The notes under the pieces: model-generated
Seen by the model: the letters and a program-made list of their open reading frames with translations, nothing else
The model's database searches: none
What the model was told of the DNA's origin: nothing
Shown here: one piece after another, positions 53,472-61,699 of the stretch
How the letters are laid out: each line of letters begins with the position of its first letter
Position numbering within the stretch: position 1 is the first letter of the stretch
Source of the DNA: PZPK01 sp965230795
Lineage (GTDB): Bacteria > Pseudomonadota > Gammaproteobacteria > Pseudomonadales > Oleiphilaceae
Assembly (NCBI GenBank): GCA_965230795.1
Contig: OZ246020.1
Span: 1,364,001 to 1,428,000 of the forward strand
Reading direction: 5' to 3'
DNA length: 64,000 bases
Translations under genes and position numbers: made by a program

Positions 53472-54191
53472 ATGGGAGATCAACAAGGCTATCGATCCAT
53501 CGTTGTGCTGACCGGGGCAGGTATTTCTGCGGAATCCGGTATCCGTACATTTCGTGCGGCGGATGGTTTATGGGAAGAGCATCGCGTTGAAGACGTGGCA
53601 ACCCCCCAGGGCTTCGCTGCCAATCCCGAGCTGGTGCAGCGTTTCTACAACGAGCGCAGACAACAGTTGCTGCACGGCGATATCAAACCCAATGCCGCTC
53701 ATCTTGCACTGGCGCGTCTGGAACAGGAATTTTCCGGCAAGTTCACCCTGGTGACCCAGAATATTGACAACCTCCATGAGCGTGCTGGTAGCCAGAACCT
53801 GATACACATGCATGGTGAATTATTGAAGATGCGTTGTGATTTCAGTGATCAGGTGTTCGATATTGAAGGGGATCTGACGACCGACGCAATCTGTCCCTGC
53901 TGTGGCAAGAGCGGGCGGCTGCGTCCGCATATTGTCTGGTTCGGAGAGATGCCTTTGAAGATGAATACCATCTATCGGGCATTGATGGGCTGTGACCTGT
54001 TCCTGTCCGTTGGCACTTCGGGTAATGTTTACCCGGCAGCCGGATTTGTAGAGGAGGCCAAGGCAGCGGGGGCTTATTGCATCGAGTTGAATCTGGAGCC
54101 GTCTGCTGTGCACACGCGTTTTGATGAGCATATTTATGGCAAGGCCGGAGAGAAACTGCCCGAGCTGGTTGATCGCTTGCTCGACGTCTAG
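53472..54191 (+). CDS. cobB: NAD-dependent protein deacylase, CobB-type sirtuin
   Basis: 239 residues. Rossmann motif VVLTGAGISAESGIRTFRAADGLW, then TQNIDNLHERAG and HMHGEL with the catalytic His. The zinc module has the CobB pattern: one Cys in RCDFSD, then CPCCG; the second Cys of the first pair is Ser, as also in E. coli CobB. PHIVWFGEMPL and GTSGNVYPAAGFVEEA complete the fold. It removes acetyl, succinyl or similar groups from lysine. A start upstream of MGDQQG is not needed. It converges with the binding protein at 54231. Confidence 0.92.
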   Translation: MGDQQGYRSIVVLTGAGISAESGIRTFRAADGLWEEHRVEDVATPQGFAANPELVQRFYNERRQQLLHGDIKPNAAHLALARLEQEFSGKFTLVTQNIDNLHERAGSQNLIHMHGELLKMRCDFSDQVFDIEGDLTTDAICPCCGKSGRLRPHIVWFGEMPLKMNTIYRALMGCDLFLSVGTSGNVYPAAGFVEEAKAAGAYCIELNLEPSAVHTRFDEHIYGKAGEKLPELVDRLLDV

Positions 54192-54230
54192 GGCGCCATG
54201 GCCTTCTCTCCCGACTCGTGTCTTCGGATG

Positions 54231-55025
54231 TCAGTCGTGGCTTATGCCATACTTCTCGAGAATGTCGCGATAGGCTGAGCTGCTCTTGAACTCCCGCAAA
54301 CCATCGCTAAAGTTCTGGCTCAGCGCCTCAGTGGGCAGGGCTTTGCTGAATACCAGATAGACCGGTTTAGGCGTATCCAGATTTTGCTCGATGGCTTGAA
54401 TACGCGGCATTTCCAGGGTGTGCAGCGTATGCAGCCCAACGAATCGGTTTACCGCGTAAAAGTCAACGCGACCATGAGCGAGCAGACGCATTCCCTGTTC
54501 AAAACTGTCCACCTGAATGGTGGCGATGGCTTCGTCTTCATCAATAATACCTGCATAGGCGTAGCCCCGATTGACGGCAATGCGATGCCCCCGCAGAGAC
54601 TCGGCGTCAACACTCATCCTGCGATCACAGTCAATGCAGAAAAGCGTACTGACGCTGTAGTTGATGGGCTCCTCGGGGTAATTGAATATTTCGCTGCGCT
54701 TTTCGTTATAGCCTGCGTCCAGCAGGGCATGGGCTTCGCCGTTCTCGGTCAGCAATAAGGCCCGCTTCCATGGGAGATAGTCGATGCTGGGGTCGTAGCC
54801 CAAAGAGCGCAGAACCGTGAGTGCGACCTCCACATCGACGCCGGCTTGCTCCGGCTGACCAATAACATAGGGCGGCCAGGTGTCGGTGACAATCCTCAGC
54901 GCTTTACCTGGTTCGGAAGGTAAGGTGTCAGCGAAGCTGTTACCGGCAAGGCCGCTGGCGAGAATGCAAAGCAGCCAGGGCAAACAACGAATAACACGTA
55001 AGATCCGTTCGCCATCCGCGTTCAC
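54231..55025 (-). CDS. Family-3 periplasmic binding protein, third gene of a LysR-DUF2007 operon
   Basis: 264 residues from GTG at 55025, which overlaps the stop of the DUF2007 gene by four bases (GTGA). Signal peptide VIRCLPWLLCILASGLAGNSFA is followed by LRIVTDTWPPYVIGQPEQAGVDVEVALTVLRSLGY, a textbook family-3 start; SFEQGMRLLAHGRVDFYAV and the tail FKSSSAYRDILEKYGISHD also fit. Unlike the other binding proteins here it is welded to a regulator. No transporter genes adjoin it. A ligand-sensing role linked to the LysR gene is possible. Confidence 0.82.
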   Translation of the reverse strand: MNADGERILRVIRCLPWLLCILASGLAGNSFADTLPSEPGKALRIVTDTWPPYVIGQPEQAGVDVEVALTVLRSLGYDPSIDYLPWKRALLLTENGEAHALLDAGYNEKRSEIFNYPEEPINYSVSTLFCIDCDRRMSVDAESLRGHRIAVNRGYAYAGIIDEDEAIATIQVDSFEQGMRLLAHGRVDFYAVNRFVGLHTLHTLEMPRIQAIEQNLDTPKPVYLVFSKALPTEALSQNFSDGLREFKSSSAYRDILEKYGISHD

Positions 55026-55339
55026 GAAGAATCCTCGGGGTCATGAGTACAATTCCAGCATAGTTCAAACGCGGGATCATTGCGTTCTCCACATTTCGGA
55101 CAGCGCCAGGACGTGGCATGACTCGGGCCATGTATGGCGTCTTCAACAATCTGCGTGGCACGATCCAGGTCGCGTTCATGGACAATCCAGACTTCTGGCC
55201 AGACGACCGTGGGTGGCACCTCACCGGCTGCCGAGGCGATGATGTCGTTGCGCGTCTGGCACTCGATGCCCTGATGTTGCAACAGGTTTTTAATGTTGTG
55301 TACCAGCACAATGTTGTCGTGACTGAAGACCCTGATCAT
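55022..55339 (-). CDS. DUF2007 protein with C-terminal zinc ribbon
   Basis: 105 residues: an N-terminal DUF2007 (MIRVFSHDNIVLVHNIKNLLQHQGIECQTRND) and a C-terminal ribbon CPKCGERNDPAFELCWNC. DUF2007 domains fold like signal-transducing PII/ACT-type modules and their role is unknown. The ATG overlaps the LysR stop by four bases (ATGA) and its own stop overlaps the binding-protein start, so three genes are translated as one unit. Confidence 0.82.
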   Translation of the reverse strand: MIRVFSHDNIVLVHNIKNLLQHQGIECQTRNDIIASAAGEVPPTVVWPEVWIVHERDLDRATQIVEDAIHGPSHATSWRCPKCGERNDPAFELCWNCTHDPEDSS

Positions 55340-56271
55340 GACTGCTCTCCGGCCTCTATCTGCCCGCTGCTTTTTACCTGCCCATATTGAAAGATGCTGA
55401 AAATAGCCTCACGCATCCACTGGTGAGCGCGGTCATTTTCATAGTTGGCGGGCCAGTACAAATGCCAGTCCAGTTTGGGCAGGTCAAAGGGCAGTTCAAA
55501 TATCTGCAGATCGTGTTCCCGTGCCAGTGTTTCGGGGATGGTCAACAGCAGGTTGGTGCGTGCGACGATGGGCGGTGCGGCGCGAGAATGTTGTACCCGC
55601 AGCATGATATTGCGGTGCAGCCCCAGGCGATTCAGATGCAGATCGATATAGCCCTGTCCTCTGCGCCGGCTGGAGATATGAATGTGGGGCAGGGCGAGAT
55701 ATTGTTCCAGTGTCAGCGTGCCCTGGATGTCCGGATGATCCTGGCGGGCGACACAAACGAAACGATCCTGAGTCAGGGCCTGGTGGGTCAGTTGGGGTTC
55801 GTTCAGCAAGGGCACATCGAGGGCAAAGTCCAGTTGACCGGCGGCAAACTCGCGCGCCAGATCACGCCGCTGAATGGCATAACTCTCCACATAAATACCC
55901 GGCGCATGGTCCTGCAGGTGCGCCATCAACAGCGGCAGCAGGTAAGACTCCGAGGTATCGTTCATGGCAAAGGAAAAGCGCCGTTTCGAAGTGCGGGGGT
56001 CAAAGTCATCATGCTCGTTGAGACTGCTTTCCAGATTCATCAGGGCAAAGCGCACGCGCTCGATGATATTTTCGGCCATGGGAGTCGGCACCATATGCCC
56101 GGAGCGTCGCACGAACAGACGATCATCAAAGGTCGCGCGCAGGCGACTCAGGGCATTACTGACAGCGGGCTGAGTGATATGAAGCGCTTCGGCGGCCTTG
56201 GTAAGGTTGCGTTCCCGGTAAATTACATCGAACACAATAAACAGATTCAGGTCGACTTTACTTAACTGCAT
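55336..56271 (-). CDS. LysR-family transcriptional regulator
   Basis: 311 residues. The N-terminal winged helix shows KVDLNLFIVFDVIYRERNLTKAAEALHITQPAVSNALSRLRATFDDRLFVRRSGHMVPT, the classic LysR start. The remaining 215 residues are the ligand-binding domain. It diverges from the acyl-CoA dehydrogenase operon 206 bp away, the usual position for a LysR that controls the facing genes. It is also first gene of the DUF2007/binding-protein transcript. Inducer unknown; an acyl-CoA or hydroxy acid is a reasonable guess given the target genes. Confidence 0.88.
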   Translation of the reverse strand: MQLSKVDLNLFIVFDVIYRERNLTKAAEALHITQPAVSNALSRLRATFDDRLFVRRSGHMVPTPMAENIIERVRFALMNLESSLNEHDDFDPRTSKRRFSFAMNDTSESYLLPLLMAHLQDHAPGIYVESYAIQRRDLAREFAAGQLDFALDVPLLNEPQLTHQALTQDRFVCVARQDHPDIQGTLTLEQYLALPHIHISSRRRGQGYIDLHLNRLGLHRNIMLRVQHSRAAPPIVARTNLLLTIPETLAREHDLQIFELPFDLPKLDWHLYWPANYENDRAHQWMREAIFSIFQYGQVKSSGQIEAGEQS

Positions 56272-56477
56272 GGCGGTGACATTTCCCTGACAAAGAATGA
56301 TGCATCAAAAGGGATGATTTACTATAAGTATTGTTAATTTATCCCAATAAATAAAATAAATTTCAATGATAATTTGTCCCCTGCTTATAATGCCTGTCTC
56401 TTTTTCGAGGTGTCCCTGAAGAGGGTGCCGAAGCCGCCCAGGGGTCGAGTGTCGACCGACAGTGCAGGAGCAAGCGC

Positions 56478-57719
56478 ATGAATTTTGAGTACTCCGATAA
56501 AGTTAGAGATTTGATGAAACAGGTGCAGAGCTTCCTGGATACGCATCTGTACCCCATTGAGCAGGAACTGCAGGACAGCATTGATAACGCCCATGGCGAG
56601 GCGCGCTGGGTGATTCCCCAGCAGCTGGAAGAGCTGAAAGCAATCGCCAAGGCCCAGGGCCTGTGGAATCTGTTTCTGCCGGAAAGCGAGCATGGCTATG
56701 GTCTGAGCAATCTGGAATATGCACCCCTCGCTGAAATCATGGGTCGCAGCCGGTTTGCTTCCGAAATCTTCAACTGCAGTGCGCCGGATACCGGCAATAT
56801 GGAAGTGCTGGTGCGCTACGGCACCGACGCCCAGAAAGAACAATGGCTCAAACCTTTGCTGAATGGTGAAATCCGTTCCGCCTTCGCCATGACCGAGCCG
56901 GATGTGGCCTCCTGCGATGCCACCAATATTGAAACCCGCATTGAGCGTGATGGTGATGAGTATGTGATCAACGGTCGCAAGTGGTACATCTCCGGTGCCT
57001 GTGATCCGCGCTGTAAAATTCTGATCGTCATGGGCAAGACCGATCCGGGTAATGACAACAAGCATTTGCAGCAGTCCCAGGTTCTGGTGCCCACCGATAC
57101 GCCGGGAGTGCAGATCATTCGACCCATGAAAGTATTCGGCAATGACGATGCGCCGGAAGGCCATGCGGAAATCGTCTTCCAGAATGTGCGCGTGCCGGCC
57201 GAGAACATTATTCTGGGTGAAGGACGTGGCTTTGAGATTGCCCAGGGGCGTTTGGGCCCGGGTCGTATCCACCACTGTATGCGCTTGGTTGGCGCTGCCC
57301 AGCGCGCCTTCGAAATGATGTGTGTCCGCGCCGAGCAACGTATTGCCTTTGGTCGTCCCCTGAGCAAACAGGGGTCGGTGCGTGAAGATATTGCCAACAG
57401 TTATTGCGAGATTGAGCAGGCACGTCTGCTGACCCTGAAAGCCGCGGATCGCATGGATCGGGTGGGGAACAAGGGTGCGAAAGACCTGATTGCGATGATC
57501 AAGGTGGTTGCACCGCAAATGGCCTGCCGGGTGATTGATCGGGCCATTCAGTTGCACGGTGCGGCCGGTCTCAGTCAGGATTTCTTCCTGGCGCAGGCCT
57601 ACCAGATGGCGCGAACCATCCGTCTGGCCGACGGCCCGGATCAGGTGCATATGATGCAACTGGGGCGGGGACTGGCGGCCGGTTATTCCGCCATGGCTCT
57701 ACAAAACATGCGCAAATAG
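56478..57719 (+). CDS. Acyl-CoA dehydrogenase, ACAD10/11-like
   Basis: 413 residues with FAD/acyl-CoA motifs AFAMTEPDVASCDATN and YVINGRKWYISGA, then RIAFGRPLSKQGSVREDIA. The segment where most acyl-CoA dehydrogenases have YEGT with the catalytic Glu reads LADGPDQVHM here, with Asp, as in animal ACAD10/11 and LvaC. Those enzymes work with an adjacent kinase to turn 4-hydroxyacyl-CoA into an enoyl-CoA through a phosphorylated intermediate. The kinase-like gene starts 9 bp downstream. First gene of a six-gene operon. Confidence 0.85.
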   Translation: MNFEYSDKVRDLMKQVQSFLDTHLYPIEQELQDSIDNAHGEARWVIPQQLEELKAIAKAQGLWNLFLPESEHGYGLSNLEYAPLAEIMGRSRFASEIFNCSAPDTGNMEVLVRYGTDAQKEQWLKPLLNGEIRSAFAMTEPDVASCDATNIETRIERDGDEYVINGRKWYISGACDPRCKILIVMGKTDPGNDNKHLQQSQVLVPTDTPGVQIIRPMKVFGNDDAPEGHAEIVFQNVRVPAENIILGEGRGFEIAQGRLGPGRIHHCMRLVGAAQRAFEMMCVRAEQRIAFGRPLSKQGSVREDIANSYCEIEQARLLTLKAADRMDRVGNKGAKDLIAMIKVVAPQMACRVIDRAIQLHGAAGLSQDFFLAQAYQMARTIRLADGPDQVHMMQLGRGLAAGYSAMALQNMRK

Positions 57720-57728
57720 GAGCGGAGC

Positions 57729-58766
57729 ATGACGAATCAGGTTGACTCACTCGATGAAGCGAAACTGGCTGACTACCTTGCCGGGCATATAGAAGGTTTC
57801 AAAGGGCCATTAAGCGCCACCAAATTTTCCGGCGGGCAGTCCAATCCAACCTTCAAGCTGGAAGCCGCATCCGGGGTTTACGTGCTGCGGCGCCAACCGC
57901 CGGGCAAGTTGCTGAAATCCGCCCATGCGGTAGATCGTGAATTTCGGGTGTATCAGGCTTTGGCCAATACCGATGTACCGGTGCCAAAGGTGTATCACCT
58001 TTGTGAAGACCGGGACGTGATCGGCTCCATGTTCTATGTGATGGAGTGCTGTGACGGGCGCATCTTCTGGGATGCCGCGCTGCCTGAGCTGGACAGCAAT
58101 GAACAGCGCACGCAGGCCTATGATCAGATGAATCAGGTGCTGGCAGCCATTCATAGTGTCGATGTCGCCTCCGTGGGCTTGTCTGACTATGGCAAACCGG
58201 GCAATTATTTTGAGCGTCAACTGGGGCGCTGGACCCAGCAATACCGTGCCTCGGAAACTCAGACCATTGAAGCGATGGATAAACTCATTGCCTGGCTGGA
58301 AGAACATATCCCGGAAGACGACGGTCGGGTGTCGCTGGTGCATGGGGATTTCCGTCTCGACAACATGATTTTTGCGCCGGATGAGGCGCGCATTATCGCT
58401 GTACTGGATTGGGAACTCTCGACGCTGGGCCATCCCTTTGCCGATCTGGCATACCAGTGCATGCAGTTACGTATGCCCGCCAATTCTGGCAACATGAGTG
58501 GCCTGGCCGGTGCGGATCGTGCTGCGCTGGGCATACCCACTGAAAAAGAATACGTGGCCAAATATTGCGAGCGTATGGGGATCGATAAGATCGATCACTG
58601 GGCGTTTTATCTGGCCTTCAGTTTCTTCCGGCTCGCGGCCATTGCCCAGGGTGTCGCCAAGCGCGCGCTGGATGGCAATGCCTCCAATAAGGAAGCCATG
58701 AAGGTCGGTGCCTTTGTAGCGCCCCTGGCCATGGCGGCTTTGGGCGTGATTAAGACCGAAGCCTGA
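57729..58766 (+). CDS. APH-type phosphotransferase (LvaA/ACAD10-11 kinase-domain-like)
   Basis: 345 residues of the aminoglycoside/choline kinase fold. The catalytic loop is VHGDFRLDNMIF (near 204) and the metal loop is AVLDWELSTLGHPFADLAYQCM. An AGGAGCGGAGC lies directly before the ATG. FSGGQSNPTFKLEAASGVYVLRRQPPGKLLKSAHAVDREFRV at the N-terminus is the exact style of the kinase domain fused to dehydrogenase in ACAD10/11. The likely substrate is a 4-hydroxyacyl-CoA. Placed 9 bp after the dehydrogenase gene. Confidence 0.83.
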   Translation: MTNQVDSLDEAKLADYLAGHIEGFKGPLSATKFSGGQSNPTFKLEAASGVYVLRRQPPGKLLKSAHAVDREFRVYQALANTDVPVPKVYHLCEDRDVIGSMFYVMECCDGRIFWDAALPELDSNEQRTQAYDQMNQVLAAIHSVDVASVGLSDYGKPGNYFERQLGRWTQQYRASETQTIEAMDKLIAWLEEHIPEDDGRVSLVHGDFRLDNMIFAPDEARIIAVLDWELSTLGHPFADLAYQCMQLRMPANSGNMSGLAGADRAALGIPTEKEYVAKYCERMGIDKIDHWAFYLAFSFFRLAAIAQGVAKRALDGNASNKEAMKVGAFVAPLAMAALGVIKTEA

Positions 58767-58844
58767 TGGCGCGCAAGGCCAGCCGTATTGATGCATTAAG
58801 CACTGCTTACACGACTACACGTGCAGGAAAATAAGGACACACAC

Positions 58845-59837
58845 ATGAAAGCGATTGTTTGTGAAGAATTCGGACCGATTGATTCTCTGGTCTACAAAGA
58901 TGTGGAAGAACCCCAACCGGGCAAAGGTGAAGTACGCGTTAAGGTGCTTGCCACCGGTGTGAACTTTCCCGATGGACTGCTGGTGCAGGGTTTGTATCAG
59001 GTTAAGCCTGAGCGGCCTTTTGTACCGGGCGTGGAATTCTGCGGTGAAGTGGAAGCGCTGGGTGAGGGTGTGAAGCATCTGAAAATCGGCCAGCGTCTGA
59101 TTTGCACCAACCGGTCCTATGGCGGCTTCGCTGAGAAGGCCATTGTCAATGCCAAGCTGGTTATGCCGGTGACGGATGATGTCAGCAATGTGGATGCGGC
59201 GAATATCATGTGTGCCCACGGTACGGCCCATCATGCGCTGAAGCAGCGCGCCAAACTCAAAGCCGGTGAAACCCTGGTAGTACTGGGTGCTGCTGGTGGT
59301 ACGGGTATTGCCGCGGTGCAGATTGGTAAAGCCATGGGGGCACGCGTTATTGCCGTATGTTCGTCGGCGGAGAAGCTGGAAATGGCGAAGGCCAACGGCG
59401 CTGATGAACTGATCAACTATACCGAGACTGATCTGAAAACGGCTGTCAAGGAACTCACCGATGGCAAGGGTGCCGATGTAGTCTATGACCCGGTGGGTGG
59501 TGATGCCTTTGATGCCTGCACCCGGGCGATGGCACGTAACGGCCGATTACTGGTGATTGGTTTTGCCTCCGGTCGCATTCCGCAACTACCGGTCAACCTG
59601 GCGCTGGTTAAAGAATACGCGGTAATGGGAGTATTTTGGGGTAGCTTTGTGACCCACGAGCCGATGGTATTTTTGCAGAACATGCAGGAGCTGTTTGCCT
59701 GGTACAAGGAAGGCAAAGTGCACCTGGAAACCGATGAAGTCTTCCCATTATCACGAACCAACGAAGCGCTGGCGAAAGTCATGAATCGCCAGGTTAAAGG
59801 CAAGGTTGTGGTGGTACCCGATGCATTGATCGATTAA
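58845..59837 (+). CDS. NADPH:quinone oxidoreductase-like MDR enzyme
   Basis: 330 residues from ATG at 58845 with AAGGA upstream; an in-frame ATG at 58821 is less likely. It lacks the zinc cysteines of alcohol dehydrogenases and has ATGVNFPDGLLVQGLYQ, VLGAAGGTGIAAVQIGKAMGARVIAV and DPVGGDAFDACTRAM, which place it in the quinone oxidoreductase/enoyl reductase group. It probably reduces an enoyl-thioester or quinone with NADPH. It follows the kinase gene by 78 bp and precedes two SDR genes. Confidence 0.84.
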   Translation: MKAIVCEEFGPIDSLVYKDVEEPQPGKGEVRVKVLATGVNFPDGLLVQGLYQVKPERPFVPGVEFCGEVEALGEGVKHLKIGQRLICTNRSYGGFAEKAIVNAKLVMPVTDDVSNVDAANIMCAHGTAHHALKQRAKLKAGETLVVLGAAGGTGIAAVQIGKAMGARVIAVCSSAEKLEMAKANGADELINYTETDLKTAVKELTDGKGADVVYDPVGGDAFDACTRAMARNGRLLVIGFASGRIPQLPVNLALVKEYAVMGVFWGSFVTHEPMVFLQNMQELFAWYKEGKVHLETDEVFPLSRTNEALAKVMNRQVKGKVVVVPDALID

Positions 59838-59914
59838 TGCATTCATCAATAAGGGAGTGGCAGGCCAGAGCGGTCTGTCACTCGTTTGACTCGATTTGAA
59901 AAGAGGAACAACAC

Positions 59915-60679
59915 GTGGCAACAAATTTATTTGATCTGACGGGCAAGATCGCCCTGGTTACCGGCGCCAGCCGCGGTATTGGCGAAGCCATTGCAAAACT
60001 GTTGGCCGAGCAGGGGGCTCACGTGATTGTCTCCAGTCGCAAAATTGACGGCTGTCAGCTGGTCGCCGATGCGATCAAGGAAGCAGGCGGTTCTGCCGAA
60101 GCGCTGGCCTGCCACGTGGGTGACATGGATCAGATCAAGCAAACCTTCGACACCATTCGCGAGACCCACGGACGTCTGGATATTCTGGTGAATAACGCCG
60201 CGGCCAACCCATATTTTGGTCATATTCTGGATACCGATCTGGCGGCCTACAACAAGACTGTCGACGTCAATATTCGTGGCTATTTCTTCATGTCCATCGA
60301 AGCCGGCAAGCTGATGAAGGCAAACGGCGGCGGCAATATCGTCAATACCGCATCCATCAATGGTTTGCAGCCCGGGCACATGCAGGGCATCTATTCCATC
60401 ACCAAGGCGGCGGTGATTAACATGACCAAGTCTTTCGCCAAGGAATGTGCGCCTCTGAATATTCGCGTTAATGCTCTGCTGCCCGGATTGACCAAGACCA
60501 AGTTCGCTGGTGCCCTGTTTGAAAACGAGCAGATGCACAAGGCAGCCATGCAGATGATCCCCATGCATCGTCATGCCGAACCCGAAGAAATGGCTGGCAC
60601 CGTTTTGTATCTGGTGTCCGACGCCAGCAGCTACACCACCGGTGAATGTGTGGTGGTGGATGGTGGTTTCACGATCTGA
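59915..60679 (+). CDS. SDR-family oxidoreductase
   Basis: 254 residues from GTG at 59915, with AGAGGAAC upstream. Dinucleotide motif TGASRGIGEAIA, NNAAANP, catalytic Ser in VNTASINGL and YSITKAA (YxxxK) are all in order. Members reduce 3-ketoacyl thioesters or oxidise hydroxyacyl groups. Role within the acyl-CoA operon is likely but substrate unknown. A terminator-like hairpin follows the gene. Confidence 0.87.
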   Translation: MATNLFDLTGKIALVTGASRGIGEAIAKLLAEQGAHVIVSSRKIDGCQLVADAIKEAGGSAEALACHVGDMDQIKQTFDTIRETHGRLDILVNNAAANPYFGHILDTDLAAYNKTVDVNIRGYFFMSIEAGKLMKANGGGNIVNTASINGLQPGHMQGIYSITKAAVINMTKSFAKECAPLNIRVNALLPGLTKTKFAGALFENEQMHKAAMQMIPMHRHAEPEEMAGTVLYLVSDASSYTTGECVVVDGGFTI

Positions 60680-60692
60680 TCAAAGCTGAAGT

Positions 60693-60715
60693 CTGTCCCG
60701 GCGTGTTCGGGGCAG
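60693..60715 (+). terminator. Stem-loop after the first SDR gene
   Basis: CTGTCCCG (60693-60700), seven-base loop, CGGGGCAG (60708-60715) with one G-T pair, followed by TTACAGTTTTCC. It could reduce read-through into the second SDR gene. T-run is weak. Confidence 0.4.
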
Positions 60716-60816
60716 TTACAGTTTTCCTTTGCCGCGGCCTTCCGTCGCGGTCATCAATCAGTCTATGACGCAAGTATTGCAGACATAGAATAGAGAACAG
60801 TGAGTAGAGAATCGAG

Positions 60817-61596
60817 ATGGATGCATTATTGGATTTTTCCGGCCAGAGTGCGCTGATTACCGGCGCGGCCAGTGGCTTTGGTAAAGAACTGGCACTTGAA
60901 CTGGCTGCACGGGGCGCGCAACTGACGCTGGCCGATTTCAATGCCGAAGGGCTTGCCGAAACGGTTGCCCAGGCTGAAGCGAAGGGTGCCAAAGTGATTT
61001 CCCTGGTGGGTGACGTCTCTCAGGAAAGCCACGCGGAAGAATTGGTCAAAGCAGCGGTCGATACTTTCGGCAAGCTGGATATCGCGGTCAACAATGCCGG
61101 TATCGCACCGCATTTGGGACCTATCACCCAGCTCGATGGGGACACCCTGACCAAGCAACTTGATGTCAATACCAAAGGGGTCGCCTTTGGTCTCAAATAT
61201 CAGCTTCGCGTTATGGCCGCTCAGAAGAGTGGGGCGATTCTGAATGTCAGTTCCATGGCCGGGCTGGGTGGCACGCCCATGGGCAGCAGCTACGGCGCCG
61301 CCAAACATGCGGTGATCGGTTTGACCAAAACCGCCGCGGTGGAATTTGGCGGCATGAATGTGCGGGTCAATGCCATTTGTCCGTTCTTTACCCAGACGCC
61401 GATGGTGGATAACCCCATCATGAATCCCAATGGCAATATTGAAGACGTGAACAAGAATCTGGCCCGAGGCTGCCCCATGAAACGCATTGCGCGCGTGGAA
61501 GAAGTGGTCAATGTCATGGTGATGATGCTGTCGCCAGCCAATACCTACATGAATGGTATTGCGGTTCCTGTGGACGGTGGTATGTCGGCGATGTAA
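60817..61596 (+). CDS. SDR-family oxidoreductase
   Basis: 259 residues. TGAASGFGKELA (TGxxxGxG), NNAGIAPHLG, Ser in LNVSSMAGLGG and YGAAKHA (YxxxK) are present. It differs from the previous SDR in its N-terminus (MDALLDFSGQSALITGAASGFG). GAGA before the ATG is weak. It probably oxidises or reduces a hydroxyacyl intermediate of the same pathway. Gap of 137 bp to the upstream SDR and 103 bp to the next gene. Confidence 0.86.
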   Translation: MDALLDFSGQSALITGAASGFGKELALELAARGAQLTLADFNAEGLAETVAQAEAKGAKVISLVGDVSQESHAEELVKAAVDTFGKLDIAVNNAGIAPHLGPITQLDGDTLTKQLDVNTKGVAFGLKYQLRVMAAQKSGAILNVSSMAGLGGTPMGSSYGAAKHAVIGLTKTAAVEFGGMNVRVNAICPFFTQTPMVDNPIMNPNGNIEDVNKNLARGCPMKRIARVEEVVNVMVMMLSPANTYMNGIAVPVDGGMSAM

Positions 61597-61699
61597 CCTG
61601 TGAAGCTTTCTGTGTCGGCATGGAATGATCCAATTTGCCAGCCGGTCGTATTCACAGTTCCATAAACAAATCACTCAATGAATCTCGGAGCATGAAGGA

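Noticed and set aside
56385..57659. A 424-codon open frame opposite the acyl-CoA dehydrogenase
   Set aside because: It mirrors the codon pattern of the dehydrogenase, which has clear family motifs.
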